Shown piece after piece: positions 20,486-29,249 of a stretch of DNA of 64,000 bases (within the stretch, counting starts at the first letter, position 1; every line of letters begins with the position of its first letter). The stretch covers positions 1,736,001 through 1,800,000 of the forward strand of contig NZ_JACHZQ010000001.1 of NCBI RefSeq assembly GCF_014193655.1. Reading direction: 5' to 3'. Made by a program: the position numbers and the translations under genes. This DNA comes from Rhizobium sp. BK313 (GTDB lineage: Bacteria; Pseudomonadota; Alphaproteobacteria; Rhizobiales; Rhizobiaceae). The notes under the pieces are model-generated. The model searched no databases. It had not been told where the DNA came from and was given only the letters and a program-made list of their open reading frames with translations.

Positions 20486-20992
20486 ATGAAGCCTCCAATA
20501 GTTCTTGAGCCGCATGATCCTGGTTGGGCCGCCTTATTCGATGCGGAGCGTCTTGCTATGGAAAGTGTGGACGAAGGTTGGTTCAAGGCTATCCATCATG
20601 TAGGCAGCACTTCCATCCCCGGGATCGCCGCAAAGCCGATCATCGACATATTGGTCTCCTTAAACCGCAACGAAGATGGCCCGGCTTGCGCGGATGCAAT
20701 GAGGAAACTGGGGTATGAGTATCGCGGTAATGGCGGCATTTCCGGCCGCCATTACTACCGAAAGGGAAACCCGCACACCCACCACATTCATATGTGGGTT
20801 GAGAGCAATCCAGAATTTGGGCAACATCTTAGATTTCGCGATTTCCTGCGGTCGCACCCGGCTGAAGCGCAAGCTTACGAAACGCTTAAAAAGGAACTCG
20901 CAGAGCGGTTTGTGTCGGACACTCTCTCGTACTCTCTCGCAAAAGACGAATTCTGCCAGCGCATTGATCGGCTGGCGCGTGGGGAAGAATGA
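20486..20992 (+). CDS. GrpB family protein (UPF0157)
   Basis: 168 aa of the GrpB family, which has a nucleotidyltransferase fold related to kanamycin nucleotidyltransferases. Diagnostic blocks are LEPHDPGWAALFDAE, HHVGSTSIPGIAAKPIIDIL (GS..IPG plus acidic residues) and the C-terminal FRDFLRSHPAEAQAYETLKK. Biochemical role is not established for the family; dephospho-CoA kinase fusions are known. A T-rich tract takes the place of a ribosome-binding site. Flanked by copies 10 and 11. Confidence 0.9.
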   Translation: MKPPIVLEPHDPGWAALFDAERLAMESVDEGWFKAIHHVGSTSIPGIAAKPIIDILVSLNRNEDGPACADAMRKLGYEYRGNGGISGRHYYRKGNPHTHHIHMWVESNPEFGQHLRFRDFLRSHPAEAQAYETLKKELAERFVSDTLSYSLAKDEFCQRIDRLARGEE

Positions 20993-21009
20993 GCAGAATT
21001 GACCAGCTC

Positions 21010-21073
21010 GATGACCGCATTGGGCCGACAGCGGAAGAGCGCCTCTTCCGGAATGAGCCAGAAGCGGCTATCA
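21010..21073 (+). repeat. Island hairpin repeat, copy 11
   Basis: ATGACCGCATTGGGCCGACA, core GCGGAAGAG-CGC-CTCTTCCG, end GAAGCGGCTATC. One of the best-kept copies. Confidence 0.8.
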
Positions 21074-21093
21074 CGAACGTCCCCCCTCTTCTG

Positions 21094-21135
21094 GCAACGA
21101 TGTTCCTTGGCCGCATCGCGCCAACAGCGGTCATA
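21094..21135 (+). repeat. Island hairpin repeat, copy 12
   Basis: GGCCGCATCGCGCCAACAGCG then GTCAT. Follows copy 11 by 20 bases, so two copies are adjacent. Supplies the stop of the minus-strand gene at 21131. Confidence 0.6.
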
Positions 21136-21352
21136 GCGCGAGTCGATAGCCCGCGCTTTGCAGGATCGAGATCACGACCAAACACACGCCGATTTCTACT
21201 CCCAACGCGATCATCAAGGCTACTCGATAGGCCAACTGCCGCCCTATGCTGTCCGAGGTGGACGTTGGATAAAATCTCTGGGCTATAAATGTTGCTCCGC
21301 TCCTCAGAGCGAGAAATACAAAAATCCCGTAAAAGAAATAGACCTTCTTCAT
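21131..21352 (-). CDS. Small two-helix membrane protein
   Basis: 73 aa from ATG 21352 (MKKVYFFYGIFVFLALRSG), with membrane segments at about residues 3-20 and 42-66 (VALMIALGVEIGVCLVVIS). Its stop TGA lies in the arm of repeat copy 12. No family recognised. Upstream signal is weak. Confidence 0.5.
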   Translation of the reverse strand: MKKVYFFYGIFVFLALRSGATFIAQRFYPTSTSDSIGRQLAYRVALMIALGVEIGVCLVVISILQSAGYRLAL

Positions 21353-21446
21353 CCAGCCCCCAACGGAAATGTGGTCCGCCAACACCAGTTATTGCGGCTA
21401 AGCTGACTATCCTTATAATCGCCCCGTTATAACGTGGGCCGTTCAT

Positions 21447-21863
21447 ATGAAGCTCGTGCGGGTATCAAGCCAATCTGAATGGGAAGCCTACCATCAAATT
21501 CGGCGGCAGGTATTATTTGATCTCCGTGGATTGACTGGGTATGACGACCAGCATCCTGATGACCATAGACCAGAGAATATTCCTTTGATCTTGGTCGACA
21601 AGGCTGAGCCGGTTGGCGCGGTTCGTCTCGATGTTGCCGAGAACGAGCATGGTATAGTCCGCATGGTCGCAATTGTCCCGGAGAGACAGCGGCAAGGCCT
21701 TGGTAGAACGATGATGAACGCTGTCGAGAGATTAGCCCGGACGCAAAATGTAAGTGTGCTCGAAGTCCACGCTGCATCCGATGCAGTGGCATTCTACGAG
21801 CGGATTGGTTGGGAAATGGTCGACGCGGACCGGGCAAGCCCTCTGATGGCGAAGACCTTGTAA
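21447..21863 (+). CDS. GNAT-family N-acetyltransferase
   Basis: 138 aa. The acetyl-CoA pyrophosphate loop is VPERQRQGLGRTMM (Q/RxxGxG/A), preceded by the beta-4 strand HGIVRMVAIV and followed by AASDAVAFYERIGWEMV, the usual C-terminal GNAT motif. Substrate unknown; the gene is of a type often found as a mobile cassette for resistance or detoxification. Its stop codon is followed directly by repeat copy 13. Confidence 0.88.
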   Translation: MKLVRVSSQSEWEAYHQIRRQVLFDLRGLTGYDDQHPDDHRPENIPLILVDKAEPVGAVRLDVAENEHGIVRMVAIVPERQRQGLGRTMMNAVERLARTQNVSVLEVHAASDAVAFYERIGWEMVDADRASPLMAKTL

Positions 21864-21892
21864 TGACCGCACAAGGCCGGAAGCAGACGAGA
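21862..21892 (+). repeat. Island hairpin repeat, copy 13 (short form)
   Basis: AATGACCGCACAAGGCCGGA with AGCAGACGA; overlaps the GNAT stop codon. Confidence 0.55.
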
Positions 21893-22145
21893 ACATCGAC
21901 AGCTCTATGCCAGACGCTGGCAAAATAAAGATTGACCCTTTGCACTGACGAATGCATTCATGCGCGTTATGAGCAACACACACGCAGCATCGATGAATGA
22001 AGGCCGCAACCAGCGGGCCGTCGTCGCATGCGTGTTCGGAGGACGAGGTCTTCGCGTCCGGTCGTGATGCCGCGCGTATTCGCGCGACCGACTGGACGTA
22101 AAGCATCCACCCCATCCTTTTAATGGCCATCATGGAGATTCGGCC

Positions 22146-22898
22146 ATGCTCAGCATTCTGAATGTAAATTCGCTCGTGCACTGGGAGGAACGTGAAATCC
22201 TCCGACGTGAAGAGTTTATCCGCTTTTTTTCGGAGGAAGTCCGCGCCTTCCTCCGGTCCATTAATCCGGCCTGGGACATGCGGCGCGTGGAAGCTCCCAC
22301 GCTCCTCCCCCGACACCTTATCTCCGATGCTTACGAGAATGCCGATGTCTGGATGCAAGAGAAGTCGACGGGCGCAGAAACGGAACTTGTCCTTCGTCCA
22401 GAGACCACCCCTTCTACCTACGCCTACATGGCACATCTCCTCGACACTCATTCCGGCGCTAAGTTGCCGCTCTGCGTCTGGCAGGCTGGACGCTCTTACC
22501 GTCGTGAGCAGGTGCAGACGACGGCGCACATGCGCCTGAAGGAGTTCTGGCAGATCGAATTCCAAGCGGCCTTCACCACTGACACTGGCATGGACTACCA
22601 CTCCGCCTGCCTTGAGCCCGTCCGCAAGATGATCGCTTCTGTCATAAACCTCCCCACCCGCGTCATCGAGTCCGACCGCCTCCCAAGCTACTCGCAGGTC
22701 ACGACGGACATCGAGGTCGATAATGGGTTCAAGTGGATGGAGGTCTGCTCTATCTCGCGACGGACGGACTTCCCACGCAAGTTCGTCTCCCGAGCGAAGG
22801 GGGGCGCGACCCGCGAACACGACGTCCTGGTCCTAGAGATAGCCATCGGCCTAGACCGTTGCCTTCACAATTGGGCAATAGCCGCAGACCGGGCCTAA
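22146..22898 (+). CDS. Standalone class II aminoacyl-tRNA-synthetase-like protein
   Basis: 250 aa that keep only a class II catalytic core, most like glycyl-tRNA synthetase. Motif 2 is recognisable: CVWQAGRSYRREQ then HMRLKEFWQIEFQ, the R-E and REF.Q.E elements that bind ATP. LVLRPETTPSTYAYM matches the LRPETAQG block. Motif 3 is VLEIAIGLDRCL, with the ATP-binding Arg. No anticodon-binding domain follows. The ATG has GGAGA upstream. Third codon positions are unusually C-rich compared with the island genes before it, suggesting a separate origin. Such truncated paralogues can have non-translational roles; here the role is unknown. Confidence 0.7.
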   Translation: MLSILNVNSLVHWEEREILRREEFIRFFSEEVRAFLRSINPAWDMRRVEAPTLLPRHLISDAYENADVWMQEKSTGAETELVLRPETTPSTYAYMAHLLDTHSGAKLPLCVWQAGRSYRREQVQTTAHMRLKEFWQIEFQAAFTTDTGMDYHSACLEPVRKMIASVINLPTRVIESDRLPSYSQVTTDIEVDNGFKWMEVCSISRRTDFPRKFVSRAKGGATREHDVLVLEIAIGLDRCLHNWAIAADRA

Positions 22899-23012
22899 TC
22901 GAGATCAACAGGTGCCGTTGTCGTCTCGGTCCGAGCCGAGGCGACACATCGAAAAATATCCATAAGATAAGGCTTTTCGGCATGGGCTACGCGATTTGAT
23001 ACCTTGATAGTT

Positions 23013-23163
23013 TGACAATGGCCGGGAAAAGAAGACGGCAAGGCTTTCACTGCAGCCAAACAGGCGTTGATCGACGCGCACGACGGGCGGCTGACACCTG
23101 CCGAGGCGCGAGCTGCCTTTCTGCCGCCGCTGAGGAAGCGCGGATATTCTTCTTCAAGCAGTA
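23013..23163 (+). pseudogene. Frameshifted DUF982 remnant
   Basis: Read in one frame, QWPGKEDGKAFTAAKQALID then GRLTPAEARAAFL is a clear DUF982 C-terminal half; a shift to the next frame continues AAAEEARIFFFKQ and stops at 23163. The N-terminal half is not intact. The surrounding 22899-23740 interval holds no convincing gene. Confidence 0.5.
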
Positions 23164-23740
23164 GGTCCGGGCCAATAATACCGGAAGCGCTAAATCGAAG
23201 CCCGCCGCTGCGGTTGTGACGCAAGCGACGGGCTAAGGTATCGCTATTAGGTGAGTGCGATACCCGGTGACACCCCCATGCCACCCACTTTCAAAGCCGC
23301 TACTCTGAACCTATTGAACTGGAAATTTCTCCGCCACCCAATCGGACCTTCGTTCTAGCCCGGACCACGCCTTGATGAGGCAAGCGGCTGCCACAACATG
23401 GCGCTGCATCCTGCAAAATTTGTTGCGATAATATTCGATCGGCTCGGCCATCCTCTGGCGGCCGGGATCTCGTGTTGCGTCCTGAGCGAGGGGGCTCCTG
23501 CCTCCGTCCACCCGTGCCGCACGCCCTATGGTATGCTGCTGACGCAGCAGGTGGACGCGAAGCGATGACAGTATAATGCGACAGGAGCCCTCCGATCGCG
23601 GCAGATCACTGGCGATATATTTGCCGCGATCAGACGTGAACAGAAGTGAACAGAAGCGGTGCAATGTGGCGGGCGGATGCCCGAATTGATGCACAGATAC
23701 ATGGGGTGGCTACACACAGTCACTTTAAAGGAAAACTACC

Positions 23741-24094
23741 ATGTCCATGCTTCGTAAAATCGCTGCAACGAGTCTGATTACTCTGTCGCTTGCAGTCACT
23801 TCTATCGCAACGGTAACACCCGCATTGGCCCAAGGCGGCCACGGTGGCGGTCACGGTGGAGGCCATGAGGGAGGCGGGCATCGGGGAGGAGCTGCCATGA
23901 GCAGCCAGATGAGCGGAGAGGCAAGCCGCGGCGGCGGGTTTGCTGGCCGAGACCACTTTTCCAGCCGGTTCCGCGACGATGGACCTTTCTCCTCTGGCGA
24001 CTATGAAAACTATCTCTACAATCAATGCCAATGGCAATGGAGCCACGACCACAACCGCCTCGGCAATCCAGTCAGGACGGATGTATGCTCCTGA
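23741..24094 (+). CDS. Secreted Gly/His-rich small protein
   Basis: 117 aa with a clear Sec signal peptide (cleavage after TPALA, about residue 30). The mature N-terminus is a run of GGHGGGHEGGG-type repeats that could bind metal, followed by a conserved-looking C-terminal part: YENYLYNQCQWQWSHDHNR with cysteines before and after. AAAGGA lies eight bases upstream of the ATG. Similar periplasmic Gly/His-rich proteins are common in rhizobia without known function. Confidence 0.7.
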   Translation: MSMLRKIAATSLITLSLAVTSIATVTPALAQGGHGGGHGGGHEGGGHRGGAAMSSQMSGEASRGGGFAGRDHFSSRFRDDGPFSSGDYENYLYNQCQWQWSHDHNRLGNPVRTDVCS

Positions 24095-24384
24095 TCGATG
24101 AGACGCAAAGGCCTTCATGGAATGATCTATGAGTAGCGCGAGCCCAAAAACAGCGCTGCGGGCGAATATTCTTGAAAGCTATTGTATTCTCTGGGAGGAT
24201 CGCCGTCCGCAGCGTGCTTGATGCACGGCTGCGGATCGCGGGGATCGCTTCGCCTCTCCGTTTGGTGAAGCTCCGGCCTACATCGCCAACCAACGAGGCG
24301 AGCCGTCTGCAAGGAACCATCAGCGTAGGGGCGTTTTCCATTTCCCGCGCGAAGTGGCTTACAAGATTTTCGCTCTCTTGATGT

Positions 24385-24742
24385 TGCGAGCAGCGACAAG
24401 CAACTGGCGACCCTCAGACGACTGACACGGATCGAAGGAAGTGCCGATCTCAGCTTCATCACGGAAAAGCCTCAGACCGGTGTCGAACGCCGCCAGTATT
24501 GGCCGCGCCAGAGGTCGCGCCGCCTCAGCTATCTGCAGACAAAGCTCATCGTCTTCACGATCATTCTCGCAGCAATCCTTGTGGGCCATGCATTTCAGGG
24601 TGGCATGAGCTTCCTTCGGCTTTCGTCCAGCTCGGTATCCGCCGCACTGCCGCCGGTTTGTCAATTCAGCACGCAAAGCTTCTCGATCACCGACGGCGAC
24701 ACAATCCGCATGCCCCAGAGCAACTTTGTCAACAGGACCTAG
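24385..24742 (+). pseudogene. Remnant of a membrane-anchored protein
   Basis: An open stretch of about 118 codons with no start, containing a basic segment (WPRQRSRRLSYLQTK), a membrane helix (LIVFTIILAAILVGHAFQGG) and FSITDGDTIRMP, which resembles the start of the thermonuclease (SNase) fold, before stopping. The nuclease core is missing. Confidence 0.35.
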
Positions 24743-25058
24743 TGCAGGCAATCTGTGACAAGGCGGGAGCGCTTTTCATTCCTATGTTACAGATTGATCT
24801 GAATCGTGCTCGCCAACCACCATGGCGGCTTCCCGTTGCATTTGGAGTCGCGCGAATTCGAGCCTATGATCGGCTGGCTGGCTCCCGCGCCGCTGCCCTC
24901 GTCATCAGGAGTCGGCTAATTCGGATGCGTCACTCATTGGTTTCGCCTGGATCGATACTCCGCCGTCAAAGCAGTCGATCAACAAATCTCCACTTGGGAC
25001 GCTCAGCGGGAGGGGGCGCAGACGTCGGCTTTTTTGGATTCGATCCCGCAAGCTGCCG

Positions 25059-25086
25059 GTCAGCTTCCGGCCCCATAGCGGACATT
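25059..25086 (+). repeat. Island-type hairpin repeat, outlying short copy
   Basis: GGTCAGCTTCCGGCCCCATA then GCGGACATT: arms GTCAGCT/AGCGGAC around a CCGGCCCC loop. Confidence 0.5.
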
Positions 25087-25266
25087 GACTGTCCAGCCAT
25101 TAAAGGACAGCTTCGCGCCAATCTCGGCCATTCAGCTTGGCTGGGTCAATTGCCGAGAGCAGACGTTGATGCCGGCCAAGCTATAGGCGCAGCAACAAGC
25201 TACTACATATTCCAATGGTCAACTGCTGATCCCTCTCGAGCATTGGCTCTCCCGGTAGTTTCAGCC

Positions 25267-26319
25267 TTAATCTCTGCGGCGACCGGGATCGTTGGGGGCG
25301 TAGCGCTCTCCTGCGATCCGATCCGGCGCGAAAATCGCACTGAGATAGGCAATCTCGTCGCGACTAAGGGCGACGTTCGTCGCGGCAAGGTTCTCGCGCA
25401 CATATTCGACATGCTTGGTGCCGGGGATCGGCACGATGTCGAAGGGCTGGGCCAGGAGCCAGGCGAGCGCGAGCTGGCCAGGACGACAGTGCTTGCTCTC
25501 GGCCAATGCCGCGAGCGCCTCTACGGGGGCAAGGTTGGTGGCGAGGTTTTCGGCCGAAAAGCGCGGATCGGTGATCCGGAAATCTCCTTTGGCGAAGCGC
25601 GTCTTAACACTGACCGCGCCGGTCAACATGGATCGCCCGAGTGGGCTGAATGGCACGAAGGTGATGCCCAGTTCACGACAGGCGGGCAGGATTTCCGCCT
25701 CGACGCCACGCTCCCACAGCGAATATTCGGACTGTAGCGCCGTTATGGGGTGAACCCCATGGGCCTGGCGTAGCTGGGCCGCGGTTACTTCGCTGAGACC
25801 GATGGAGCGCACCTTGCCCTGATCGACAAGCCGGGCCATGGCCCCGACCGTATCCTCCACCGGCACGTTCGGATCTAGGCGATGGGCATAATAGAGGTCG
25901 ATGACCTCGACGCCGAGACGGCGCAGGCTCGCCTCGCAGGCGGAGACGACGTAATCGGGATGCCCGTCGATGCGCACGCTCTTGCCGTCATCGGTGAGCC
26001 TGACGGCGAATTTGGTGGCCAGCACCACCTCGTCGCGGCGCCCTGCGATGGCTCCGCCAATCAATTGCTCATTGTGTCCGAAGCCGCGGTTCTCGGCGCC
26101 CACTAGCATATTGGCGGCGCCATAGATATCTGAGGTGTCGATGAAGTCGACGCCCAAATCTAGGGCCTCGCGGATGGTTCCGGCCGACTGCGCGTCATCG
26201 GCCTCACCATAAAATTGCGACATGCCCATGCAGCCCAGCCCGACCGGACGGACGACCAGATCGGAATGGCCCAGCAGGACGCGCGCCGATCCGGCAATAT
26301 CATCGGAAGTAAAAGTCAT
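25267..26319 (-). CDS. Aldo/keto reductase
   Basis: 350-aa NADPH-dependent reductase with a TIM-barrel fold. The catalytic tetrad is visible: Asp and Tyr in FIDTSDIYG, Lys in VLATKFAVRL, His in LYYAHRLDPN. The late block VPIPGTKHVEYVREN is the NADP-binding signature. It belongs to the AKR11/13-like group of general aldehyde and ketone reductases; the natural substrate is unknown. The ATG at 26319 has GAGGAAG nine bases upstream, better than the longer reading to 26388. It is divergent from the LysR gene at 26455, its probable regulator. Confidence 0.92.
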   Translation of the reverse strand: MTFTSDDIAGSARVLLGHSDLVVRPVGLGCMGMSQFYGEADDAQSAGTIREALDLGVDFIDTSDIYGAANMLVGAENRGFGHNEQLIGGAIAGRRDEVVLATKFAVRLTDDGKSVRIDGHPDYVVSACEASLRRLGVEVIDLYYAHRLDPNVPVEDTVGAMARLVDQGKVRSIGLSEVTAAQLRQAHGVHPITALQSEYSLWERGVEAEILPACRELGITFVPFSPLGRSMLTGAVSVKTRFAKGDFRITDPRFSAENLATNLAPVEALAALAESKHCRPGQLALAWLLAQPFDIVPIPGTKHVEYVRENLAATNVALSRDEIAYLSAIFAPDRIAGERYAPNDPGRRRD

Positions 26320-26454
26320 TTCGGTTGCTTCCTCGCAGATGCAGCACATAGCCAGGGCAACCCCGGCCGTTGGAACTTCCCATCTCATCTAGGAGGAATT
26401 GATCGTTGTAACAATTGCGATAAAACAGATCTCAGAGTAACGGAAAATGAGATA

Positions 26455-27357
26455 ATGCGACCAGCCAAGCTCCTCGAACTCGAAGCCATACTGGCGATCT
26501 CCCGTCGCGGCAATTTTCGCGCCGCGGCTCGGGACCTGGGCATTTCTCCCACCGCCATCGGCAATGCTGTGGCCGGGCTTGAGGATGAATTGGGGGTCAG
26601 ACTTTTCGACAGGACCACCCGGCGGGTAGACCTCACGGCGGCCGGCCACGACCTCGTGCGCGCCATCGCTCCGGCCCTGTCCGATATCCACGCCGCTACC
26701 GAGGCCGCCCGTAGCCAGCGCGGCAGTCCGAAAGGCACATTGCGGATCAACTGCTCGATCGCCGGCGGGCATCAGATTCTCGTTCCCTTCATCGTCGAAT
26801 TCATCCGCCGCTATCCCGACGTGAAGGTCGATATCGTGACCGAGGGGCGCTTGGTGGATATCGTGCAGGCGGGCTTCGATGCCGGAGTGCGTATAGCGAG
26901 CGCTGTTCCGCCCAACATGACCATCGTTCCTCTGGGCCAGAGGCTGCGTTATCGGGTGGTTGGATCGCCGGACTATTTCAAAACCCGTCCGCGCCCGGTT
27001 CATCCCAATGAGCTGGGTGGGCATGATTGCATCCGCATCCGTTGGCCGAGCGGGGCACCCTATGAATGGGAGTTCGAGAAGGATGGGGAAGTCATACAGG
27101 TCGATGCGCCCTGGTCGCTCAGTCTCGACAATCATGGCTTGATCGCCCGCGCGGCCTTGGCGGGCGTGGGCCTTGCCTATGTCGCCGAAGCCGAAATTGC
27201 CGACTATGTCGCCTCCGGGCGGCTTGTTCCGGTTCTGAGCGACTGGATGCCGCCCAGTCCGGGCTTCTGCCTCTACTTTCCCGAGCGCCGCCCGACTGTC
27301 GGATTTGCTGGCGCGCTGGCGCAGGTGATAGCGGAACTGGGCGGCGGAGGCGATTGA
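26455..27357 (+). CDS. LysR-family regulator, divergent to aldo/keto reductase
   Basis: 300 aa. The N-terminal winged helix-turn-helix reads ELEAILAISRRGNFRAAARD and continues SPTAIGNAVAGLEDELGVRLF; the substrate-binding domain follows from about residue 90 (GTLRINCSIAGG). Proteins of this type regulate the divergent neighbour, here the reductase, with an operator probably in the 135-base gap. The next gene (SDR) converges from the other side, six bases away. Confidence 0.92.
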   Translation: MRPAKLLELEAILAISRRGNFRAAARDLGISPTAIGNAVAGLEDELGVRLFDRTTRRVDLTAAGHDLVRAIAPALSDIHAATEAARSQRGSPKGTLRINCSIAGGHQILVPFIVEFIRRYPDVKVDIVTEGRLVDIVQAGFDAGVRIASAVPPNMTIVPLGQRLRYRVVGSPDYFKTRPRPVHPNELGGHDCIRIRWPSGAPYEWEFEKDGEVIQVDAPWSLSLDNHGLIARAALAGVGLAYVAEAEIADYVASGRLVPVLSDWMPPSPGFCLYFPERRPTVGFAGALAQVIAELGGGGD

Positions 27358-27363
27358 TGCCGG

Positions 27364-28098
27364 TCAGACCTGGCTCAGCCCGCCATCGACACACAGGTCG
27401 ATGCCGGTGATGAAACTGGAATCCTCGGACGCCAGAAACAGCGCGGCCGTGGCGATTTCGCGCGGTCGACCGAAGCGCCCGAGCGGTACCATGGCCGTCA
27501 TCGCATCTTTCCAACCCTGTGGCGCGGGCTGGGTGAACGGGGTATCGATCGGGCCGGGACTGATGACATTGACGCGGATGGCGCGATCCTTAAGCTCCAT
27601 CGTCCAGCCGCGGGCGAAGGCCCGGACGGCAGCCTTGCTCGCGCTATAGACGCTGGCGCCCGGCATGCCCTTCAAATGCGCGATGGAACTGTTGAGGATG
27701 ATCGATCCACCGTCGCGAAACAGTGGCAGGGCCTTTTGCACCGTGAACAGCACGGCCTTCACGTTGACGTCGAAGGTGTGATCGACCAGTTCGGACGATA
27801 CGCTTGCCACGGGCTCGCCCATATGCCCGGCGCCGGCACTGGCAAACAGCACGTCGATATGGCCCTTCTCGGCCTTGACGGTGGCAAACAGGCGATCGAG
27901 ATCGGCAGGGTTGGATACATCACCTTGAATGCCGGCGACGTTTTCTCCAATATAGGCGACGGCTGCATCGACCACGTCCTGGCGCCGGCCGGTCACGAAG
28001 ACATAGGCTCCTTCCTCGACGAAGACTTTCGCTGTTTCCAATGCCATGCCGGAGGTTCCCCCGGTAATGACGGCGACTTTTCCACTCAACCTGGACAA
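27364..28098 (-). CDS. Short-chain dehydrogenase/reductase
   Basis: About 244-aa classical SDR: nucleotide loop TGGTSGMA (residues about 13-20), ASAGAG, catalytic Ser in NSSIAHL and the YSASKAA catalytic Tyr-Lys. C-terminal ITGIDLCVDGGLSQV is typical. The variant TGGTSGMALETA at the cofactor site is common in an NADPH-preferring subgroup. I chose the TTG at 28098 because AGAGG precedes it at good spacing and homologues begin (M)SRLSGKVAVITGG; an ATG at 28122 is the alternative. The LysR gene at 28282 is divergent and probably regulates it. Confidence 0.88.
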   Translation of the reverse strand: MSRLSGKVAVITGGTSGMALETAKVFVEEGAYVFVTGRRQDVVDAAVAYIGENVAGIQGDVSNPADLDRLFATVKAEKGHIDVLFASAGAGHMGEPVASVSSELVDHTFDVNVKAVLFTVQKALPLFRDGGSIILNSSIAHLKGMPGASVYSASKAAVRAFARGWTMELKDRAIRVNVISPGPIDTPFTQPAPQGWKDAMTAMVPLGRFGRPREIATAALFLASEDSSFITGIDLCVDGGLSQV

Positions 28099-28281
28099 TT
28101 TGGCCTCTTTCGTTGGTTGCATGCCCGGCAATGGCCGGGAACGCCCATTACTTACGGGCCGGACGGCGATTTCCAATTCAGGTCGAACGAATAGCTTGAA
28201 TTCCAGTCTGGAATATCGATCTTCTTTTTTATTCCGTTTTATGCTCTTTGGGACCCGATATCGGCGAGTGGAGACGGGAAA

Positions 28282-29187
28282 TTGGATCAGCTCAAAAGGA
28301 TGCGGCTGTTCGTGCGCACCGTGGAAACCGAAAGCTTTTCACGCGCCGGCAAGGCAGAGAGTGTGGCGCAGTCAACCGTCAGCAAAGAAGTCGCGGCATT
28401 GGAAGCCCACTTGGGCACATTACTGATCCGGCGCAGTCCGCGCGGACTGAGCGTGACCGACAAGGGCCGGGAATTCTACGACTTCGCCATCGGCATGCTC
28501 AGCGATCTGGAAACGGCGGAGGCGCGCATACGCTCGGGGGAGATGTCTGCCAGGGGTCGGCTGCGGGTGACCTGCTCGCCGGTGTTTTCCAATCGGCTGA
28601 TAGCGCCGCGCCTGCCGGCTCTGTTCGCCAGTTATCCGGACCTGACGATCGATCTGGAAGTTTCGGAGCGCTATGTGAGCCTGATCGAGGACGGTGTCGA
28701 CGTTGCCATTCGCATCGGCGAGCTACCCGATTCCGGCCTGCTCGCGCGCCAGATTGGCTGTGTGGAGGCCACAGTGGTCGCTTCCCCTGCCTACCTCGCA
28801 GAGCATGGCACCCCGGCTAACCTCGATGACCTGGCCAACCATAGCTGCCTGCCGTTCACCTTCCAGGGCAATTCCAAGACCTGGAAATTCCAAGGCCCCG
28901 AGGGTCCGGTGGTCGTACCACCTTTCGGCCCGCTCCGCACCAACGACCCCGAAAGCGTCCATGCGGCAGTGCTGGCAGGGATGGGTCTAGCCCAGGGGCC
29001 GAGCTGGATGTTTGCCGACGATATCGAGGCTGGCAGGCTGGTGTCGGTCCTGGAGGACTATAGGCCGCGGCTCTATCCAATACAGGCCGTCAGTTCCACG
29101 ACCCGCCGTATGACGGGGGCGATCAAGGTCTTCGTTGATTTCGTCGCCGGCCTGCTCAAAGACGAGCCACACCTGCGCCTGCGATAA
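28282..29187 (+). CDS. LysR-family regulator, divergent to SDR
   Basis: 301 aa starting at TTG 28282 with GACGGGA upstream. Helix-turn-helix: FVRTVETESFSRAGKAES then VAQSTVSKEVAALEAHLG. The effector domain follows at residue 90. It resembles the CrgA/AaeR-type LysR group that often controls a neighbouring SDR. The divergent gap of about 180 bases is AT-rich and likely holds the operator. Confidence 0.9.
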   Translation: MDQLKRMRLFVRTVETESFSRAGKAESVAQSTVSKEVAALEAHLGTLLIRRSPRGLSVTDKGREFYDFAIGMLSDLETAEARIRSGEMSARGRLRVTCSPVFSNRLIAPRLPALFASYPDLTIDLEVSERYVSLIEDGVDVAIRIGELPDSGLLARQIGCVEATVVASPAYLAEHGTPANLDDLANHSCLPFTFQGNSKTWKFQGPEGPVVVPPFGPLRTNDPESVHAAVLAGMGLAQGPSWMFADDIEAGRLVSVLEDYRPRLYPIQAVSSTTRRMTGAIKVFVDFVAGLLKDEPHLRLR

Positions 29188-29249
29188 TCTACGCAAGTCG
29201 CGCATGGAGGTGAACGCTTCAGAGATGGCAGCCCTGATTGACTCGCCTT

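Larger units (their letters stand above)
24095..25266. other. Degenerate region without an intact gene
   Basis: About 1.17 kb with short, conflicting open frames. A long plus frame (24499-25737) runs antisense into the aldo/keto reductase gene and has no domain. A decayed membrane-protein fragment (24385-24742) and one repeat copy (25059) are the only features I can name. Confidence 0.5.

Noticed and set aside
11984..21892. Chromosomal integron with attC sites
   Set aside because: The repeats are imperfect palindromes after genes, but no GTTRRRY/RYYYAAC core was found in the arms I checked, and no tyrosine-recombinase gene is in the window.
23311..23694. Transposase fragment on the minus strand
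   Set aside because: A few residues recall an IS5-type C-terminus, but no DDE motif, terminal inverted repeats or consistent frame could be found.
24499..25737. 412-codon plus-strand open frame
   Set aside because: It runs into the antisense of the aldo/keto reductase and its protein has no recognisable domain; the upstream half is decayed DNA.
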